Shown: positions 11,000 through 22,984, numbered from the stretch's first letter. The stretch: 64,000 nucleotides of DNA from Periplaneta americana (GCF_040183065.1 NC_091125.1:127021621-127085620), one strand, 5' to 3'. Program-made: numbers and translations. Notes: generated by a model not told the origin, from the sequence alone.

Positions 11000-11490
11000 G
11001 TTTCATTTTCCTGCCCTTGCACTTCAAACCTATCAAGATTACATATTGCTATCTCCAATTTTTTTTCATTTTTCGGGCACTTTTAACTCTGAAATAAATT
11101 TCATCTGTGCATATTTTTTTTCTCTAGAAATCTAATTTCAGCAGATATTAAAACACCGAATTTTCGAAAAATCGATTTTTCCAATTCCTCGGATCTATCT
11201 ATCTCCGGGTCTAACCATTCATATTATTTAGTCTTGGACTGAGATGAAAAAATAAAAATCCTAGTGAAATAATGAGATATTCCACATATCAGATTTTGTG
11301 ACTTGTCCACTTTTTTCAATGGACCCCTTAATTATTTCAGATTATACCTATATTTTTAGGTCATTGACATTATAAACGAACATGCTGAGTATTTATAAAT
11401 TATACAATTATAAAATTATTTTAATACCTACGTGAACGCTGTATGCATTATTAAACTATTATTACTGACTTAATTTCTAGCACGAACGAA
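11000..11490. other. AT-rich intergenic stretch
   Basis: No gene or repeat family recognised. Confidence 0.4.
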
Positions 11491-11499
11491 ACCCCGCAC

Positions 11500-11724
11500 C
11501 AGCATGTTTATTTAACGACGCTCGCAACTGCAGAGGTTATATCAGCGTCGCCGCTGTGCCGGAATTTTGTCCCGCAGGAGTTCTTTTACATGCCAGTAAA
11601 TCTACTGACATGAGCCTGTCGCATTTAAGCACACTTAAATGCCATCGACCTGGGCCGGTATCGAACCCGTAACTTCGAACACAGAAGGCCAGCGCTGTAC
11701 CGACTACACTACCGAGGCCGACCA
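11500..11724 (-). repeat. SINE-1 (tRNA-derived), minus copy
   Basis: One of six copies of the same roughly 220-bp SINE in the window. On the minus strand: GGTCGGCCTCGGTAGTGTAG at the head, a degenerate B box (GGGTTCGATACC), the conserved body (AGTAGATTTACTGGCATGTA, AAAGAACTCCTGCGGGACAA), and the tail GCGAGCGTCGTTAAATAAAC. The frame here is not a gene. Confidence 0.8.
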
Positions 11725-12149
11725 AATGTTGAATAGTAGTGAATAGCTGTCGGGATTTTTAAGTGTCAGATCCTGGATGGATTCATGCACTTACACTCAC
11801 ATTGGTCCATTGTGCACCTACAGGCGAACTGAGTGCCATTCGCGAATCCGATGTTCACAGGCGTGCCAACATGTCTCAACCCTGACAGAGCCAGGTTCCA
11901 TCCCCTACTTGATAAACGTCAGGACTCGGAGTTCCAAGTCCGGTATCGAAGTCCCTTATCACCCCCAAGACTTCACTCCAGTCGGTTTTTAACTACTGCA
12001 TATGAGAGATGAAATGGTAGCGTATTTTAGTGGAATGAAAGAGGGAAATAGGAGTACCCCGGCTACAATATCAACCATAAATTCTGCAGTGCCTGGGAAA
12101 AGTGACATAAGTCAGTTTCCACAAACCTTTTTTCATAATTTATTGACAA

Positions 12150-12335
12150 CTTACACGGTTTATGTTTGGGTTTTTTCCGAGGTTTTTCCCAACCGTAAGG
12201 TGAATACCAGGTAATCTATGGCGAATTCTCGGACTCATCTCGCCAAATACCATCTCGCTATCACCAATCTCATCGACTCTAAATGACCTCGTAGTTGATA
12301 CAGCGTCGTTAAATAACCAACTAAAAAATCACTGA
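12150..12335 (+). repeat. SINE-2 variant, 5'-truncated
   Basis: Carries the body and tail of the SINE at 59231-59655 (CCGAGGTTTTTCCCAACCGT, CTCATCTCGCCAAATACCAT, CAGCGTCGTTAAATAA) but lacks the tRNA head. Confidence 0.65.
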
Positions 12336-12413
12336 TGCCTGCCATTATAATTTTTACAAATCGTAAGATCATAAACATGCAAAGAATTCAATTATATTTG
12401 TTTCTTTTCACAG

Positions 12414-12449
12414 GCGTTGCTACACCTTAGGCTACAATAACAACACAGG
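12414..12449 (+). other. 5' UTR part of gene B coding exon 1
   Basis: Begins after a strong acceptor (TTTGTTTCTTTTCACAG, to 12413) that is matched by TTTGTTTCTTTTCACAG ending at 33621 in gene C. It contains TAA in frame 12 nt before the ATG in both copies, which fixes the start codon. Confidence 0.6.
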
Positions 12450-12525
12450 ATGGATGAAGACAAGGAAGGAGCAGATAATGAAGTTTTGGGTGAAGATAAC
12501 AAAGACGAAGAGTATGAAATTTTCG
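12450..12525 (+). CDS. Gene B coding exon 1 (acidic N-terminus)
   Basis: First coding exon of a three-exon gene of unknown family; with 17759-17810 and 21614-21863 it gives a 125-residue product. The ATG sits in a strong context (ACAGGATGG), with an in-frame TAA 12 nt upstream. It encodes 25 codons, MDEDKEGADNEVLGED then NKDEEYEIF, plus the first base of a split Gly codon. The donor is TTCG|GTAATT. Gene C has the same start and end (MDEEKKEADCEAF ... HEIF) but an expanded acidic middle. Alternatively, reading through the donor adds about 25 residues before a stop, giving a one-exon peptide; the matching phases of exons 2 and 3 argue for splicing. No signal peptide. Confidence 0.65.
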
Positions 12526-13271
12526 GTAATTATGCAAGTCCTATTATTAACATAATTCGTGTCCCTTCATGTGGAGGATATTTAACAGTCGATATCGTAC
12601 TGAATTAACGAAATTAAAACAAATAATTATCTTAGGAAGTCACTTTTCCAGACATTTTTCATCCAAACGTCTTTCCGAATGTACTACACATCACACTGTT
12701 CTTCCGTTGCTAGGAATATGTCATACTTACATCTGTTTCATTTCTACCGAGAAAGACGGGTTTGTAGGCTAAATAAATCCTACGCATATCATCCATCAGA
12801 CGAGGAAGGTAACTTATTGAGTCCATTTAATACATCATTCAGAATGAACCGTAAGTACGGTCATTAATTTCAGGGGTTATTCTTTGAAGTATTTGAAACA
12901 AAAAAGTTTAATACAAATTTGCTCGTTTTTGCTTTCTTTTCGAGATAAAAACTGTTTCATATGAAACACTTGAACACTGTAAAATTTCTTTGCAGAATTT
13001 AAAATTTCATTTGTTCCGAATAAATTTTTGCACATTTAAAGGACAAAAACTAACATTCTTTCTATCATTTATTATTAGACAGTGGATGCGGGATGACTTA
13101 CCGTTGAATGTAGGTGCACATTTACTATATGTTACATTTTTTTAATTCAGTCCATTGGCTCAACAGGTTTTAAACGTAAACAGACGACGTCGACATGCTA
13201 CTGTATCTCCGTACAGTCAGAAGGAAAAGAAAAATAACGTACTGTAGTAGTGCAGCACATACCTTGCAACT

Positions 13272-13460
13272 TCAGTCCTCGTCATCATTGATGCAATTAC
13301 CAGCGTTGCAGTAAACGACGATATATTCTCGTAAGTTGTCGAAACTGAATCGTCTTCGCCTATCGCTTAAACAGTTCTTGTATCGAGAGAATTTCTGAAG
13401 AAAAACTCTAAAATGGGGATCACTCAATTTCTTTAGAGGAATATTTGCACTGAGCATCAT
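13272..13460 (-). pseudogene. CGGBP1/hAT-type N-terminal domain fragment
   Basis: Minus-strand frame with SANIPLKKLSDPHFRVFLQK, matching the ANIPL-x-KL-x-(N/D)P-x-FR-x-FL-x-K pattern of CGGBP1-like and related hAT-derived proteins, followed by RFSFDNLREYIVVY (the position of the usual PDESTLRKNY-type motif). Truncated; no catalytic domain is found in the element. Confidence 0.55.
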
Positions 13461-13491
13461 GTTGCACGTGCCGTTTAGATCCGCACAACTA

Positions 13492-13546
<55 letters not shown>
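13492..13546. repeat. (GAT)n microsatellite
   Basis: Eighteen GAT repeats inside the element at 12842-14172. In one frame it reads poly-Asp, but no real gene supports that frame. Confidence 0.9.
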
Positions 13547-14796
13547 GTTCCTCAGATTTAATTTCAACGCATTTCCTGTGCGATGTACTGTTGCAATGTT
13601 TCTTTATATCCTTGAGTTGTTCTGGTTTTTATTTCAATTTTACATACATTACACACGATATTGTCTTCGTTAATACATAAAATGTCACTCTCATACTTCT
13701 TAATTGCAATTCGTATCTCTAAGCGAATTTAACGTTTTCACTTCGACATTATGAATGGATCAGCACTACACTATTCAACTCATACTAAATACTTGAGCAG
13801 GATATGCACACATTGCACTGCAATGTGGACCGGGGTTCCTTCGTTATGTAAGCTACTGTACTCGCCAGGTACACAAAAGACGAACGACGCGGCACGTGCC
13901 ATATACTCCGATACGAAACAACTTCACTTTTCCTTAAGTCATCCCGCTTCCACTGTCTATTTATTATTATAATACACTGCTCTATTAAATTGACTTAGCT
14001 TACTGGGTATTATATCATGGCTTTCCCAAAATACGCTATGAAATGTTTAATATAAAACAACTTTTATCTCGAAAAGGAAACAAAAACGGGCAAAATTTTA
14101 TTAAACGTTTTGTTTGAAATGTCTAACCCCCTCCCCCTCTCCGAAATTAATGACATTACTAACGGTTCATTCCGTATATTGCAGGTTATTCATGGACAGT
14201 TATACAACAGACCAACCAGCCAAATCACTTTTCAGTGATATTGAGGTATTTAGTTGAAGTTAATTATAAACTTACAGTGTCAATTTTTATTTTGTTAAAT
14301 TTCAACTGACTCTGATCACAGAATAAAATAGTTTCAATATCAAAAGGGGTCATTGTTTACCAGTATAATGAATTTTATATAAATTCTTTAAGGCAAATGC
14401 GCTACTGAAATTTCTAAAATCCACAATTTTTTTTTAGCTAGAGAGTTGACATTTTTACTGAATACAGATATAAATATCATAATCACATCTTGTAAATTTC
14501 AATATTTTCTCATTAATACTTATAAAAAAATTAAACTTTTTTTTTCTTTGTAAAGATTATATTTCTAACAAAATTGTTATTTTTATCTATTTTTTCTTAA
14601 AGGTAACACTGCATATTGTGCAATGGAGCATTAGTAATGCCCTACTCTAATTTCTTCTTTTGTAAAAAAATATAATTTCTTCAATGTTCAAACAATAAAA
14701 AAATTATATTATGGTTTACGTAGAATTCTCTAGTAATAAAACTATGCTAAATATAGCCAATCTAATGCTCCATTTCACAACAGAGATATTAATGAA

Positions 14797-16882
14797 TAGG
14801 TTCCGTATTCCAGCTACCTATAAACTGAAATGAGGTTGCCTCATTCGAAGCATACGCGACGTCACAGCGCAGGTACAGGTAAATTCATATACAGGGACAT
14901 CATTTTATTTTTATTTCAATTTTTATTGTACCTGAGTTTTTGAATGTACTTCACTCACAACCCCTTCTACTAATGAAGTTCAACTGTCCTCCACACAGAT
15001 CCAAGACCGCATATACAGTCATAGTAGCCTTACGGACATAGTAAACAGTATGTTCCAAAAATATGTTCGCGTTTTCCAGTGACGAAAGAGCTTTCAATAT
15101 TCAATCATTTTCGCACAGGTCCATTTGCCTACGTCGTATCCCGGTTTCCCCCACCAGCTTTTATTCTCCAGCTAGTGGCTGGGCTGTCTTTTCTGAGAAC
15201 ATTAATTTCTGTTAGGAATTGGACGTCTACGTAATATTTTACGACTGTTTAAAATAACGTAAGTAAAAGGGCCTCGTTAAGTAATTAACTGTCACGTGAT
15301 TTCCTCCGTTTCTACGACCCTACGACATAACCTCTTGGACGAACAGTAGATAATATGTCTGAGTAATTTTATCTTTTCGGATCGGGCAGAAGTGAAGATT
15401 GAATTTACAGTACGTAAGGTACTCTTTTATAGAGTAGGTACAGAATTATTTCAACATGAGTTACTAGTACGAAGAACGGAACTGGTAATTGGGATTAAGT
15501 ACAATAGTCTTTAATGCGATAATATGCACATTAGAACTGAAGCCTGTATCGAAATGAATGGCCACCACGTTCAAAAATGTGTTTAAATATCCATATTATG
15601 ATTATTTTTTTCAATTTCACTTCATTCTTTATATTGTACGCTGTAGACAGTATAATGAATACGTCCACATGGACAGCTCAGTTCGCGAGTAAAAACACTC
15701 ATTGTTAATACTGTAATGTATTTTGATTAAACAAAAACCTAATGAAAATTATCAAACTCAAAAGAGCGATATTTCCTAGTTTACGTAAATGGATGAACTA
15801 CTTTTCTTCACTACTATACCTAGTGAATGATTTGTTTGTAAATTACGCTAGTATCATCGAACTCCTGTCGTGGAAGGGGGTAGCAAACGGCGTTGATCCA
15901 GAGATATAGCCAGGTTAATATTAAAAATATTAGTAAAAATAAAATGATGTCCCTGTACAAAATAAAGTAGTTACCCATTCTCTGTCCTCTTCCTCTAGAA
16001 GTCTAGAAAGTCAAAACCGGGACGCAGTCATAGTGAGTAGTTTTATCGATCACTACTCTTACTAATCGTATTATTTAAATAACTATATCTTTGTGGTTGA
16101 TTGAAGGTTCATTGCAGAGGTAAAATGTTTTGGGTAAGCGTTCAAACGTGTAATATTGCAGGACATAATTGAGAATATTTGAACTAGTATTTTCACTGTA
16201 AATATAGACAACATTGCATATAAAATATGTAAAATAAACGTAAAAGTGACGAAAACAGTGCACTGAAAGACACTGCAATACAAAAAGGCACAGAAAGTGT
16301 ACTGAACGTAATATAAAAGAACCAATACCATCAAAATCTGAAAATTATCAAGATATTAACTCGACATTTAGCATGGATTTATGTAGCCTACCATGATGTT
16401 CAATACCAACATCCCAATTAATAAATTATATAATCTACATTTTAGGGAATTTATAGAAAATTACAAAAAAATAGTAGGTTTTCAGTGATAAGGGACATAT
16501 TGAATTTCCTAATGAAACACGAAAAAATATTATACAATAGAAATATCTTGTACTACATCATGCACCAATAACGTCGTATGCTATTGAAAGAATTTCTTGC
16601 AATATAAAATCATTCCAAGTGACATCCATATATGTTCAAGTTCCGTAACTTAAGAATGTACGTTACTATTCATTGCAAAAATCACGACGAAAATGAACAT
16701 CACAGCTGAAGCATGTGTTTACTAGTAAAGTTTCAGAATGTTGAGAGTTGACTGTACTCCACCAACACGCAGCGACGACCTGTTTGTTTATATCGTTATC
16801 AGTTGCATTACCTGTGTTCGGCGTACTATATACCCAATGTGTCTTTAACTTCAGTCTTTAGGTAGCTGGAATACGAAGCCTA
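14797..16882. mobile_element. hAT-type DNA transposon
   Basis: A 2086-bp element flanked by a perfect 8-bp target duplication, TTAATGAA (14789-14796 and 16883-16890). Inverted ends: TAGGTTCCGTATTCCAGCTA at the left, and TAGGCTTCGTATTCCAGCTA as the inverse of the right end. An 8-bp duplication with TAGG termini is the hAT signature. No transposase is recognisable, so it is non-autonomous, and a TA-flanked element sits inside it at 14892-15954. Confidence 0.85.
14892..15954. mobile_element. TA-flanked DNA transposon nested in the hAT element
   Basis: A 1063-bp element with 22-bp perfect inverted ends (CAGGGACATCATTTTATTTT...). It is bounded by TA (14890-14891 and 15955-15956). A Tc1/mariner-type or other TA-targeting origin is inferred. 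No transposase frame is seen. Confidence 0.75.
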
Positions 16883-16899
16883 TTAATGAAAAAGTATGT

Positions 16900-17700
16900 C
16901 AAGTTTCATCATTCTAGCTTTAACCACTGAGAAATAAAATGAATGCTTATGGTTGAAAACGCAGAAAAACTCTTTTTGAGATAATAAAAATTTAAAGTTT
17001 ATACATAACTCATACATCAACAAAACTTCTACTACTTATATAAACTTATAATTAAGATATTGAGATAAAACTGTCATGAAACCGTACATCTTTAGCGCGA
17101 TATTAATTAAAAAAAACGATAAAATTTGTCAAACTTTCACTATTTTCAGTTGCGCATCGCCATAATACCGAACTGTGTGTTGGTCTCTTCTCGCAAAATA
17201 GAAAATGGAGAAAAGATAAGTGAACAACTAAAACACTACATTGAGAGTAGAAAATGAGAAATAATGTGTTCAAGTATTTTTAAGATAGTTTCACTTATTT
17301 ACCTGCAGATGACACCAAATCACATTTTTTAAAAAGCACTAATTGATCTGCTGTTGCATAACTCCGTCCAAATATCAGTCTAGGTCGAATATAATTCCGT
17401 TTCCAAACTCTGGCAATATGTCCCCGCGGAAACGAAACAATATGATTATTGTGTGGAAAATCTCGAGGCAAATTAAATAGAGAATGAAGCGAGGCGGAGC
17501 GTGTGACAAACCACTTCTTCGTCTGTTGTCTTAGTACTATGGGTGGTATCATCATATTATATTAAACTGGGACAATTTTATCCGTATTGGGTTTTGCTTA
17601 AGCGTTTTACGTTAAAAGGACGAAAATGTCACATTAGTAGTATGACAGCCCTGTACACAGTCCACAATTCATAATGCCGTAATTTGGTCAAAAATTAAAT
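16900..17700. other. Intron 1 of gene B, unassigned
   Basis: AT-rich with no recognised repeat. The minus-strand frame at 17295-17555 has no domain I recognise and is probably spurious. Confidence 0.35.
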
Positions 17701-17758
17701 TACGTAATTAGGTTTGTCTAAAATTAATTTAATTTTTATGAGTATTTCTCCTTTTCAG

Positions 17759-17810
17759 GTAATCTTACAGAGAATCCTTCAATATCCGAAAGGATGTTTG
17801 CAAATCTTGA
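17759..17810 (+). CDS. Gene B coding exon 2
   Basis: A 52-nt exon between CTCCTTTTCAG and GTAAGT, both near-perfect splice sites. Two bases complete Gly from exon 1, then 16 codons (NLTENPSISERMFANL), then two bases of the Glu finished by exon 3. Gene C has a same-length exon at 36158-36209 reading NLTKNPFKSERMFQNT with identical phases. The N-L-T and S-E-R-M-F cores are conserved. Confidence 0.7.
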
Positions 17811-17977
17811 GTAAGTACATATATGTGCATGTATTTATATTTCGTTCCATAATGTCTGACAAGAAAAGTAAACATTGCTGGCAGAGGAAAAGAGAAGTAG
17901 CCTATAGTTGCTGTTCAACCAATGGCAGAGGTCACATTTCCACGCTTATCTTGAAGTTAGGCGGGGATAGAACCCTT

Positions 17978-18185
17978 CAAATAAATAAATAAATAAATAA
18001 ATGTATTAATAAATAAATAAATAAATAAATAAATAAATCAATGAATGAATTTAAGAATGAATGAATCAATGAATGAACAAATAAATAAATAACTAAATAA
18101 ATCACTAACTAAATAACTAACTAAATAACTAAATAAATAAGTCTGTAAGTAAGTAAATAAGCAAATAAATAAATAAATAAATAAA
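17978..18185. repeat. (AAAT)n-type microsatellite
   Basis: Degenerate AAATA/AATG repeats over about 200 bp. Confidence 0.85.
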
Positions 18186-19175
18186 GTGGTGGAAATTACA
18201 ATATAAAGAGTGATCTTAAATATTTTGACTATTTCAAAGAAAAAATTTCTGCTTCTTTCTAATAAAATAAGTTTTCTTCTTTCTTAATGAAATGAACTCT
18301 ACCAAATCCTTCCATTAGAACACTGATATCCAAGCACCTAGCTTTGTTTTGTTTTGGCATGTTTCGCTGAAAGCAGACCTGCAGTTGTACGCCGTGCTAT
18401 ACGCTGTTGCGGATTGCTTGGAGCCTTTAGATAACCAAACGCAGGACTCTAGTGATTTCATAGAATTGGATACATTTGGGAATTAATACCACAGTCAGGG
18501 GTACTTCAGAATTAGACTATGTTAATTTAATTATTTCTGTCTTCGTACTCCCGAATAATAAAGCATATATTATAATGTCACAACCGTTTTTCCTTTATGG
18601 CTGATCCACAATAAATCGGGAACGGAAATGACAACGAGAACGAGAACGGAAATATTGTTAAATTGAATGTATTTAAATGTGAGCATTCACAATTAACAAG
18701 AAGCTTGCCGAATCCCGAGAACGTGAAAGTTAAGGCTGGTTCACAATAAACCGGGAACGAGAACCAGAATGAGAACGAGAAGTAGAGGACGTGAATATGA
18801 AAATGTTTGATTCACAATAAACCGAGAACGTAGACGACTATGCATATCGATATGCATGTCAATAAGATATGTAAAGTCGATATTACGCATTCTGATGATA
18901 TTTGTGTATAATTGACCAATGGCGTACTCTCATGAGTACAAGGCAGCCAACATAAACACAGGTTAACCAACTTCGAAATTTCAACTGGTACGGTACTATA
19001 AATATGCCCATGCATCTTTATTGTCACAACCTATTTTAAGTCTACCATAACGTAAAATAATTAGAGAAGATACATTTGTAATAGAACAAAAATGAACACA
19101 ACAGTAGTTATTGAATTGAAGCATGAATATGTAGTGTGTAATACAACCAATACAGTATAAAATATGATTCACTTA

Positions 19176-19262
19176 CGATCGTGTTCAAAGATGCAGCTAT
19201 TGAAAGCCACGTATTCTCCCTCATTTTACCATCTTCATACGAGGCGCGCCGCTTATCGTAAA
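19176..19262 (-). pseudogene. MADF-domain protein, main exon part
   Basis: Minus-strand reading VYDKRRASYEDGKMRENTW then LSIAASLNTI, ending at a GTAAGT donor (about 19176-19181). This is the central part of a MADF DNA-binding domain (P-x-(L/V)YD, then W-x-x-IA-x-x-L). Its N-terminal residues, MEQVLFDEIVI, are at 21001-21035 on the minus strand, on the far side of the inserted LINE. In PIF/Harbinger elements such a protein helps the transposase bind the element ends. The LINE insertion breaks this gene within its MADF domain. Confidence 0.65.
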
Positions 19263-20951
19263 CGTGAGAGACCGATATCAATTCTTCCCACTCTTTCAAA
19301 AGCATTAGAACATATTGTACATGGACAACTTATGAACTATCTCGACGAACACAAACTCCTTGATGACTATCAATCGGGTTTTAGACATGGACACAGCACT
19401 TCTACAGCCCTACTTAAAGTGACTGAGGACATCCGTGAAGCTATGGATAGGGGTGAAGTAACGGCACTAACTCTTCTCGATTTCAGCAATGCCTTTGGTT
19501 CTGTTGATATCGACTTGCTTCTTGCAAAGATGAAGGCTTTGCACCTGTCAGACAATACCTTGAGCTGGATGGACTCCTACCTACGTGACCGCCAACAGTA
19601 TGTTTCACTTGATAATCAATTCTCCCAATGGAGATGCACAAAGGCGGGAGTGCCGCAGGGCTCCGTATTAGGACCACTACTTTTCTCTATCTACATTAAT
19701 GACGTATCAAAGAACTTATAGTATTGCCGATATCACCTCTATGCCGACGACCTACAACTTTACATACATTCCAGACCCAATACGATCAATGAATCGATTG
19801 ACAAGTTAAATTGTGACCTAGCCACTGTCTCCACTTGGGCGGCCAATTTCGGACTCGCACTTAATCCAAGTAAGACTCAAGCCATAATTATTGGACATAA
19901 GCGTTTAGTTAACTCCCTTAATAACAGTAATCTTTCAGTTGTTAACCTTAACAACACGCTAATCCCTTATTCATCTGTCGTAAAAAATCTTGGCTTCTTT
20001 TTTGATAATAATCTAAGTTGAAATTTTCAAGTTAAAGAAACGATAAAAAAAAATCTGTTCCTCCATTCACTGTTTGAGTCGCTTGAGAAACTTCTTGCCC
20101 CAGCAACTAAAACTTACCCTAGTGCAAACCCTAGTAACGCCGCACTTCGATTATTGTGACGTTTTGTTAAGTGACCTAAGTTCTGAATTGTCAGTCAAGT
20201 TACAGCGAGCTCAGAATATGTGCGTCAGATACGTGTGCAACATCCGACGGTATGATCACATATCACCGTCCTTCGCAAGTCTCTCGTGGCTCCGACTTAA
20301 AGAACGTAGAACTTTACACTCTTTGTCTTTACTCTTTCGAATTCTGCACACTTCAACACCAAATTACCTTTCGTCTCGTTTCTCTTATCTATACTCTAAC
20401 CACGACGTAAATACCAGATCACTTATCTGTGGCACGCTAAGTATACCTCTTCATAGAACATCTTGTTATTCATCATCTTTTACAATATCCACCTCGCGTC
20501 AAATGGAATTCCTTGTCACAAAGTATTAGGGGCTGCAAGACAATAAACACCTTTAAGAACAGCTTAAAAGATAACCTTATTAGCATTTCACTCCAATCAT
20601 ACTGATTTAAACTATCACTGACTACATTGTTACTTTTTTCTTTAGACATCATCCTGATTGTGCTGTATTTTAATTGTCTCGTAATAATCTCTTTCTATTA
20701 TCTAATATTATTTGAAATATATTAACATTCTATGTATTTTAGTTTAATTCTGCTACACAGTTTATTTCAGTGTTTAATTAATAGTTCATAGTATTTTATT
20801 GTTTAATTTGTAAATAACTTTTGTATACATGTAACTCTCATCTAAATCAAATTGTTGGATTCTTTGTAAGTTCATGCATATGTATATACACTTTTTGCTG
20901 GTTGAGTGGAAGAGAAGGCCTTACGGCCTTAACTCTGCCAGCTAAAATAAA

Positions 20952-21000
<49 letters not shown>
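19262..21000 (+). pseudogene. Jockey/CR1-like LINE reverse transcriptase, 5'-truncated
   Basis: It starts inside the reverse transcriptase with RPISILPTLSKALE. It then has the QSGFRHGHSTSTALL region, LLDFSNAFGSVD (first catalytic Asp; family usually AFD), AGVPQGSVLGPLLFSIYIND and, after an in-frame TAG at 19719, YADDLQLYI with the catalytic Asp pair. A second stop (near 20020) and a shift at an A run precede the C-terminal part (20074-20529: TLVTPHFDYCDVLL, LSWLRLKERRTLHSL). The 3' UTR ends AGAAGGCCTTACGGCCTTAA then CTCTGCCAGC and a (TTA)n tail at 20957-21000. It copied itself into the MADF gene. Confidence 0.85.
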
Positions 21001-21001
<1 letters not shown>

Positions 21002-21035
21002 ATATTACAATCTCATCAAATAAAACTTGCTCCAT
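21001..21035 (-). pseudogene. MADF-domain protein, start of gene
   Basis: Minus strand from an ATG at 21035: MEQVLFDEIVI, the usual opening (F-D-E-x-LI) of a MADF domain. It is cut off by the (TTA)n tail of the LINE and resumes near 19262. Confidence 0.55.
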
Positions 21036-21613
21036 GCTGCACAGCACAGAACAAAATAATGCATAGGTTATGTCAAGGTCTTCTTGCTACAAAATATACG
21101 ACGACAAAATAGCTTTTAGATGACAATAGAATGAATCTAATGGGCTGTGATCGGAAACGTGAACGCCAAAGTTGAAACTTGGCCAACTCTCCGTTCCCGA
21201 TCCCGGGATCCGGCAAGCGTTTCGTCAATTCTAAATGCTAACATTTAAATGTACACATTTTAACAATTTTACCGTTTTCGTTTTTGTTCCGATTCTTTTT
21301 TCCAGTTTATTGTGAACCAGCCTTTAATTGTCAATACTCACATTTAAATACATTTATTTTAACAGTAGTTCCGTTTTTGTTCTCTTTGTCGTTTCCGTTC
21401 CCGGTTTATTGTGAATTAGTCTTTATGCTTTATCACAGATAGTTGGATTCGAAACTGTTTTGTTTTATACACATAATAAATTCTGTCATCCAAGGCCTGC
21501 TGTATTAATATAAAATCCACCAGATTTCTAAAATATCTTGAGCATTAAAGTTTCACATTGAAATTATAAAATAGTCTTGGAATCATTTTATTATCACGGT
21601 TTTAATATTTCAG

Positions 21614-21863
21614 ATTACCGGATGTACCTGAAGGAAGCGAACCTGGTACACATCCATTACGAGCCCTCTGTATGGAAGAAACTGAACCTGAAGTAGTGAT
21701 CATTATGGAGAGAACTGAATCTATCGAATGGACAGAAGGAAACGCGAGTGAAAGTTCCTCTCACACCCCGCAAGAAACACAGAATTGCGAAGAACAAATC
21801 TCGTCCGAAAAGACGGTAGAGAATAGTTCTGATAATCAGTTGGAACAGAAAGCAACAGAGTGA
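21614..21863 (+). CDS. Gene B coding exon 3 (C-terminus)
   Basis: Acceptor TTAATATTTCAG (to 21613). One base completes Glu, then 82 codons and TGA. It reads LPDVPEGSEPGTHPLRALCM, later NASESSSHTPQETQNCEEQ, and ends SSDNQLEQKATE. It is strongly similar to gene A exon 3 (318-570) and related to gene C exon 3. The whole spliced frame is 378 nt. A possible polyadenylation signal, AATAAA, is at 21988-21993. The C-terminal half is Ser/Glu/Gln/Thr-rich and probably disordered. Function unknown. Confidence 0.7.
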
Positions 21864-22127
21864 TAATACCACTCGTCGTCCCACGGATTGTGAAATGTTC
21901 CAACACAATGAGAATGCATAGAGAATATAGATCAGGTAATTTATGGTAATAGAAAGTGTGCAATGTTTCTGATACTTTTATTTTTTAAATAAATTCTGAG
22001 ACTATTTAACAGAAAGTATCAGAACGATTGTCTTCCCCATGACTGATGGAATGAGGAGCGATAATTCTGAAACGCAGCAGCAGTAGTAGCAGCAGCAGCA
22101 GTATTAGCAGAAGGGCGATAATGTCAA

Positions 22128-22350
22128 TGTTATGTTTTATTTAACGACTCTCGCAACTGCCGAGGTTATATCAGCGTCGCCGGTGTTCCGTAATTTTGTC
22201 CCACAGGAGTTCTTTTACATGCCAATAAATCTACTGACATAAGCCTGTCGCATTTAAGCACACTTAAATGCTCGACCTGGTTCGGGATCGAATTCGCAAC
22301 CTCGGGCATAGAAGGCCAGCGGTATACCAACTGAGCCAACCAGACCGACA
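22128..22350 (-). repeat. SINE-1, minus copy, with target duplication
   Basis: Same family as 41456-41677. Flanked by imperfect direct repeats of about 19 bp (AGAAGGGCGATAATGTCAA at 22109-22127 and AGAAGGGCGACACTTTCAA at 22351-22369). It is absent from the unit A copy. Confidence 0.8.
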
Positions 22351-22984
22351 AGAAGGGCGACACTTTCAACATCTGCTGTAAGGAGAGTCTCATAACCCAT
22401 TTCTGTTTCCGCCATGATAGGCAGCATTTTACCGACTGATGCCCGACCTGTCGTCCGGGAGCCAGATACCTCGCTAAGGTAGCCATATGCTATAATTATA
22501 TATTGAATACCGTGTATTAGTATTAATACTAGCAATAGTAATAATAGTTATTGTGGTAGTTGACGTTTCCTATTGCAAAGATTACTCAGCGTAGAAACTA
22601 TGTAGGGGAAAGACTGACAAAATTTGCCTAGGGTCTTTCATCAGGGACAGAGTTCTGCATAGTACTGAAAGTCCATGACAAGGACCCAAGTTTTACTTTT
22701 GTTCTGGCGGACACCATGTTAAGGATCGTAACACTCTTAGATGGAATTAAAACACCTAACCTCGGACCCAATACCACCGAGGACGACTTTCGACATGCAA
22801 TACGATTATATTCAAAATTGGAATTAGAGTCATATATTCACATGACTCGTCTCTCCCAAATTAAGCCCACCCTTCCGTCCAATTTTCAATTAGCATGGGC
22901 TTAATCATGTCTGGAGATAAAGAGTGAACGTATACAATGATAAAGGCGTCATGTTGTGGATGATATCGGTGTTCGATTAGAACA

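Larger units (their letters stand above)
12842..14172. mobile_element. DNA transposon with CGGBP1/hAT-like gene remnant
   Basis: A 1331-bp element in intron 1 of gene B. Its ends are inverted: GAATGAACCGTAAGTACGGT at the left, and GAATGAACCGTTAGTAATGT as the inverse of the right end. The similarity continues for over 100 bp (TTTTCGAGATAAAA...). A minus-strand relic gene lies at 13272-13460. The target duplication is not clear, so the superfamily is open; a hAT-like origin is inferred from the protein. Confidence 0.7.
18597..21430. mobile_element. Harbinger-like DNA transposon split by a LINE
   Basis: The ends are built from inverted copies of a CACAATAAACCGGGAACG unit: at about 18610, 18741 and 18815 on the left, and inverted near 21310 and 21405 on the right, with shared neighbouring words (ATGTATTTAAATGTGAG). 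The inside encodes a MADF-domain protein on the minus strand (exon parts 21001-21035 and 19176-19262), interrupted by the LINE at 19262-21000. A MADF/Myb-like partner gene is typical of PIF/Harbinger elements. No nuclease gene is found. The target duplication is unresolved. Confidence 0.65.

Noticed and set aside
10810..11097. Leu/Ser-rich and Asn/Asp-rich frames
   Set aside because: Translations of the TTA/TTATCA microsatellite tail of a SINE.
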